From Paludibacter sp. (GTDB lineage: Bacteria > Bacteroidota > Bacteroidia > Bacteroidales > Paludibacteraceae): a stretch of 7,920 nucleotides of DNA. Shown piece by piece: positions 7,013 through 7,920 of this stretch. The stretch lies in the NCBI GenBank assembly GCA_024709185.1, contig JANJXE010000448.1, forward strand, positions 1 to 7,920, written 5' to 3'. A program made the translations under genes and the position numbers. The notes beneath the pieces were generated by a model, which was given only the letters and a program-made list of their open reading frames with translations, was not told where the DNA came from and ran no database searches. Position 1 is the stretch's first letter, and each line of letters starts with the position of its first letter.

Positions 7013-7920
7013 ATGATTCCCGAAAAGAAAAACTACGCATCACGTTCCAAAAAACCTTCTGTACAGGCTCCACTGCCTGCTAATGAGTATGGTAAGTTAC
7101 CACCTCAGGCACCCGAACTGGAGGAAGCAGTGTTGGGAGCCCTGATGATAGAAGCCGATGCTTACGCCATGATTTCGGATTTATTGAAGCCGGAATGCTT
7201 TTACAAAATTGCGCATCAGAAGATTTACGAAGCTATACAAACACTGGCTATTCATCAACAGCCGGTGGATATGCACACCGTTACTGAACAGTTGCGAAAA
7301 AGTGGGTCGATAGATGAAGTAGGCGGACCCTATTATATAACCTTACTGACTGCAAAGGTAAATTCGGCTGCTCACCTCGAATACCACGCCCGCATTATAA
7401 TGCAGAAGTACCTGGCTAGGGAGCTAATACGCATTTCATCCGAAATTCAAACTAAGGCTTTCGATGAAAAAACCGATGTGGATGATTTAATGCAGGAATC
7501 GGAAGGGATGTTGTTTGAGATTTCGCAGCGCAACCTGAAGAAAGATGTAGTCCAGATAAATCCGGTGATTGAAGAAGCCCGAAAACGTATGCAGCAGGCA
7601 GCTAATCGTCAGGGAGCCAGTGGAGTACCGAGTGGTTTTCATTCTCTCGACAAGATTACTTCCGGCTGGCAGCGTTCCGACCTGATTATTATTGCTGCCC
7701 GTCCGGCAATGGGTAAAACAGCATTTATCCTGTCGATGGCCAAAAACATGGCGGTGTCGTACAATGTTCCTGTGGCTGTATTTTCGCTCGAGATGTCGAA
7801 TGTTCAGTTGGTTAATCGTTTGATAATGAACGTATGTCAGCTCGAAGGGGATAAAATTAAAAACGGTCAGCTGGAACCCTATGAGTGGCAGAAATTTGAT
7901 CGCGACATCACTCAATTGCT
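7013..7920 (+). CDS. dnaB: Replicative DNA helicase DnaB, C-terminus beyond window
   Basis: The hexameric helicase that unwinds DNA at the replication fork and works with the primase DnaG. The first 302 codons are present. After a basic, probably disordered leader of about 30 residues comes the DnaB N-terminal domain (PELEEAVLGALMIEADA, then a helical region to about 190), a linker, and the RecA-like ATPase domain. Walker A is ARPAMGKTA at 229-237 with Lys235 and Thr236; the catalytic glutamate is Glu260 in FSLEM (257-261). No intein interrupts the Walker A site, a place where DnaB inteins are known. The remaining ATPase domain is cut off by the window edge. ATG 7013 is the first usable start: the ATG at 7008 is in another frame and meets a stop after two codons. 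There is no Shine-Dalgarno. Confidence 0.96.
   Translation, partial: MIPEKKNYASRSKKPSVQAPLPANEYGKLPPQAPELEEAVLGALMIEADAYAMISDLLKPECFYKIAHQKIYEAIQTLAIHQQPVDMHTVTEQLRKSGSIDEVGGPYYITLLTAKVNSAAHLEYHARIIMQKYLARELIRISSEIQTKAFDEKTDVDDLMQESEGMLFEISQRNLKKDVVQINPVIEEARKRMQQAANRQGASGVPSGFHSLDKITSGWQRSDLIIIAARPAMGKTAFILSMAKNMAVSYNVPVAVFSLEMSNVQLVNRLIMNVCQLEGDKIKNGQLEPYEWQKFDRDITQL

Noticed and set aside
7694..7720. Possible intein insertion at the DnaB Walker A site
   Set aside because: The motif ARPAMGKTA is continuous, so no intein is present there; later insertion sites lie outside the window.
7487..7915. Minus-strand open frame opposite dnaB
   Set aside because: It is antisense to the DnaB ATPase domain and has no recognisable motif.

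Overview
This window reads as ordinary chromosomal DNA of a member of the Bacteroidota, probably of the Bacteroidales/Marinilabiliales type (the finer placement is a guess). Three things point there. The promoters visible upstream of the genes follow the Bacteroidota pattern (-7 box TAnnTTTG, sometimes with a -33 TTTG) rather than the sigma-70 pattern. No start codon has a convincing Shine-Dalgarno sequence. The protein sequences (LipA, IspE, RF3 and the carbamoyl-phosphate synthase) look like Bacteroidota versions. All five genes are housekeeping genes. I see no transposase, phage gene, CRISPR array, tRNA, rRNA or defence cassette.

Layout. Positions 1-3222 on the minus strand are one uninterrupted frame that encodes a carbamoyl-phosphate synthase. 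The glutaminase subunit (CarA) and the synthetase subunit (CarB) are joined in a single polypeptide, which runs off the left edge of the window. A 216-bp AT-rich spacer (3223-3438) carries its promoter and several inverted repeats. Next, also on the minus strand, come prfC (release factor 3, 3439-5016) and lipA (lipoyl synthase, best start at 5935, stop at 5090). A divergent intergenic region (5936-6120) separates this minus-strand group from the plus-strand pair ispE (6121-6945) and dnaB (from 7013, running off the right edge).

How the genes relate. They serve separate core functions: carbamoyl phosphate for pyrimidine and arginine synthesis, recycling of release factors at termination, lipoylation of 2-oxoacid dehydrogenases and related proteins, the MEP isoprenoid pathway, and replication fork unwinding. 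Each gene has its own -7-like element close upstream, so they look like mostly single-gene transcription units lying side by side, not a functional operon.

The most notable point is the carAB fusion. It has an intact CarA half with its catalytic Cys, a linker of roughly 34 residues and a CarB half, and both halves carry sequence features I associate with eukaryotic CPS I and CAD. The fusion is read directly from the sequence. Whether it is rare or already described in this lineage needs a database search. I found no convincing evidence of a wholly new biological system here.
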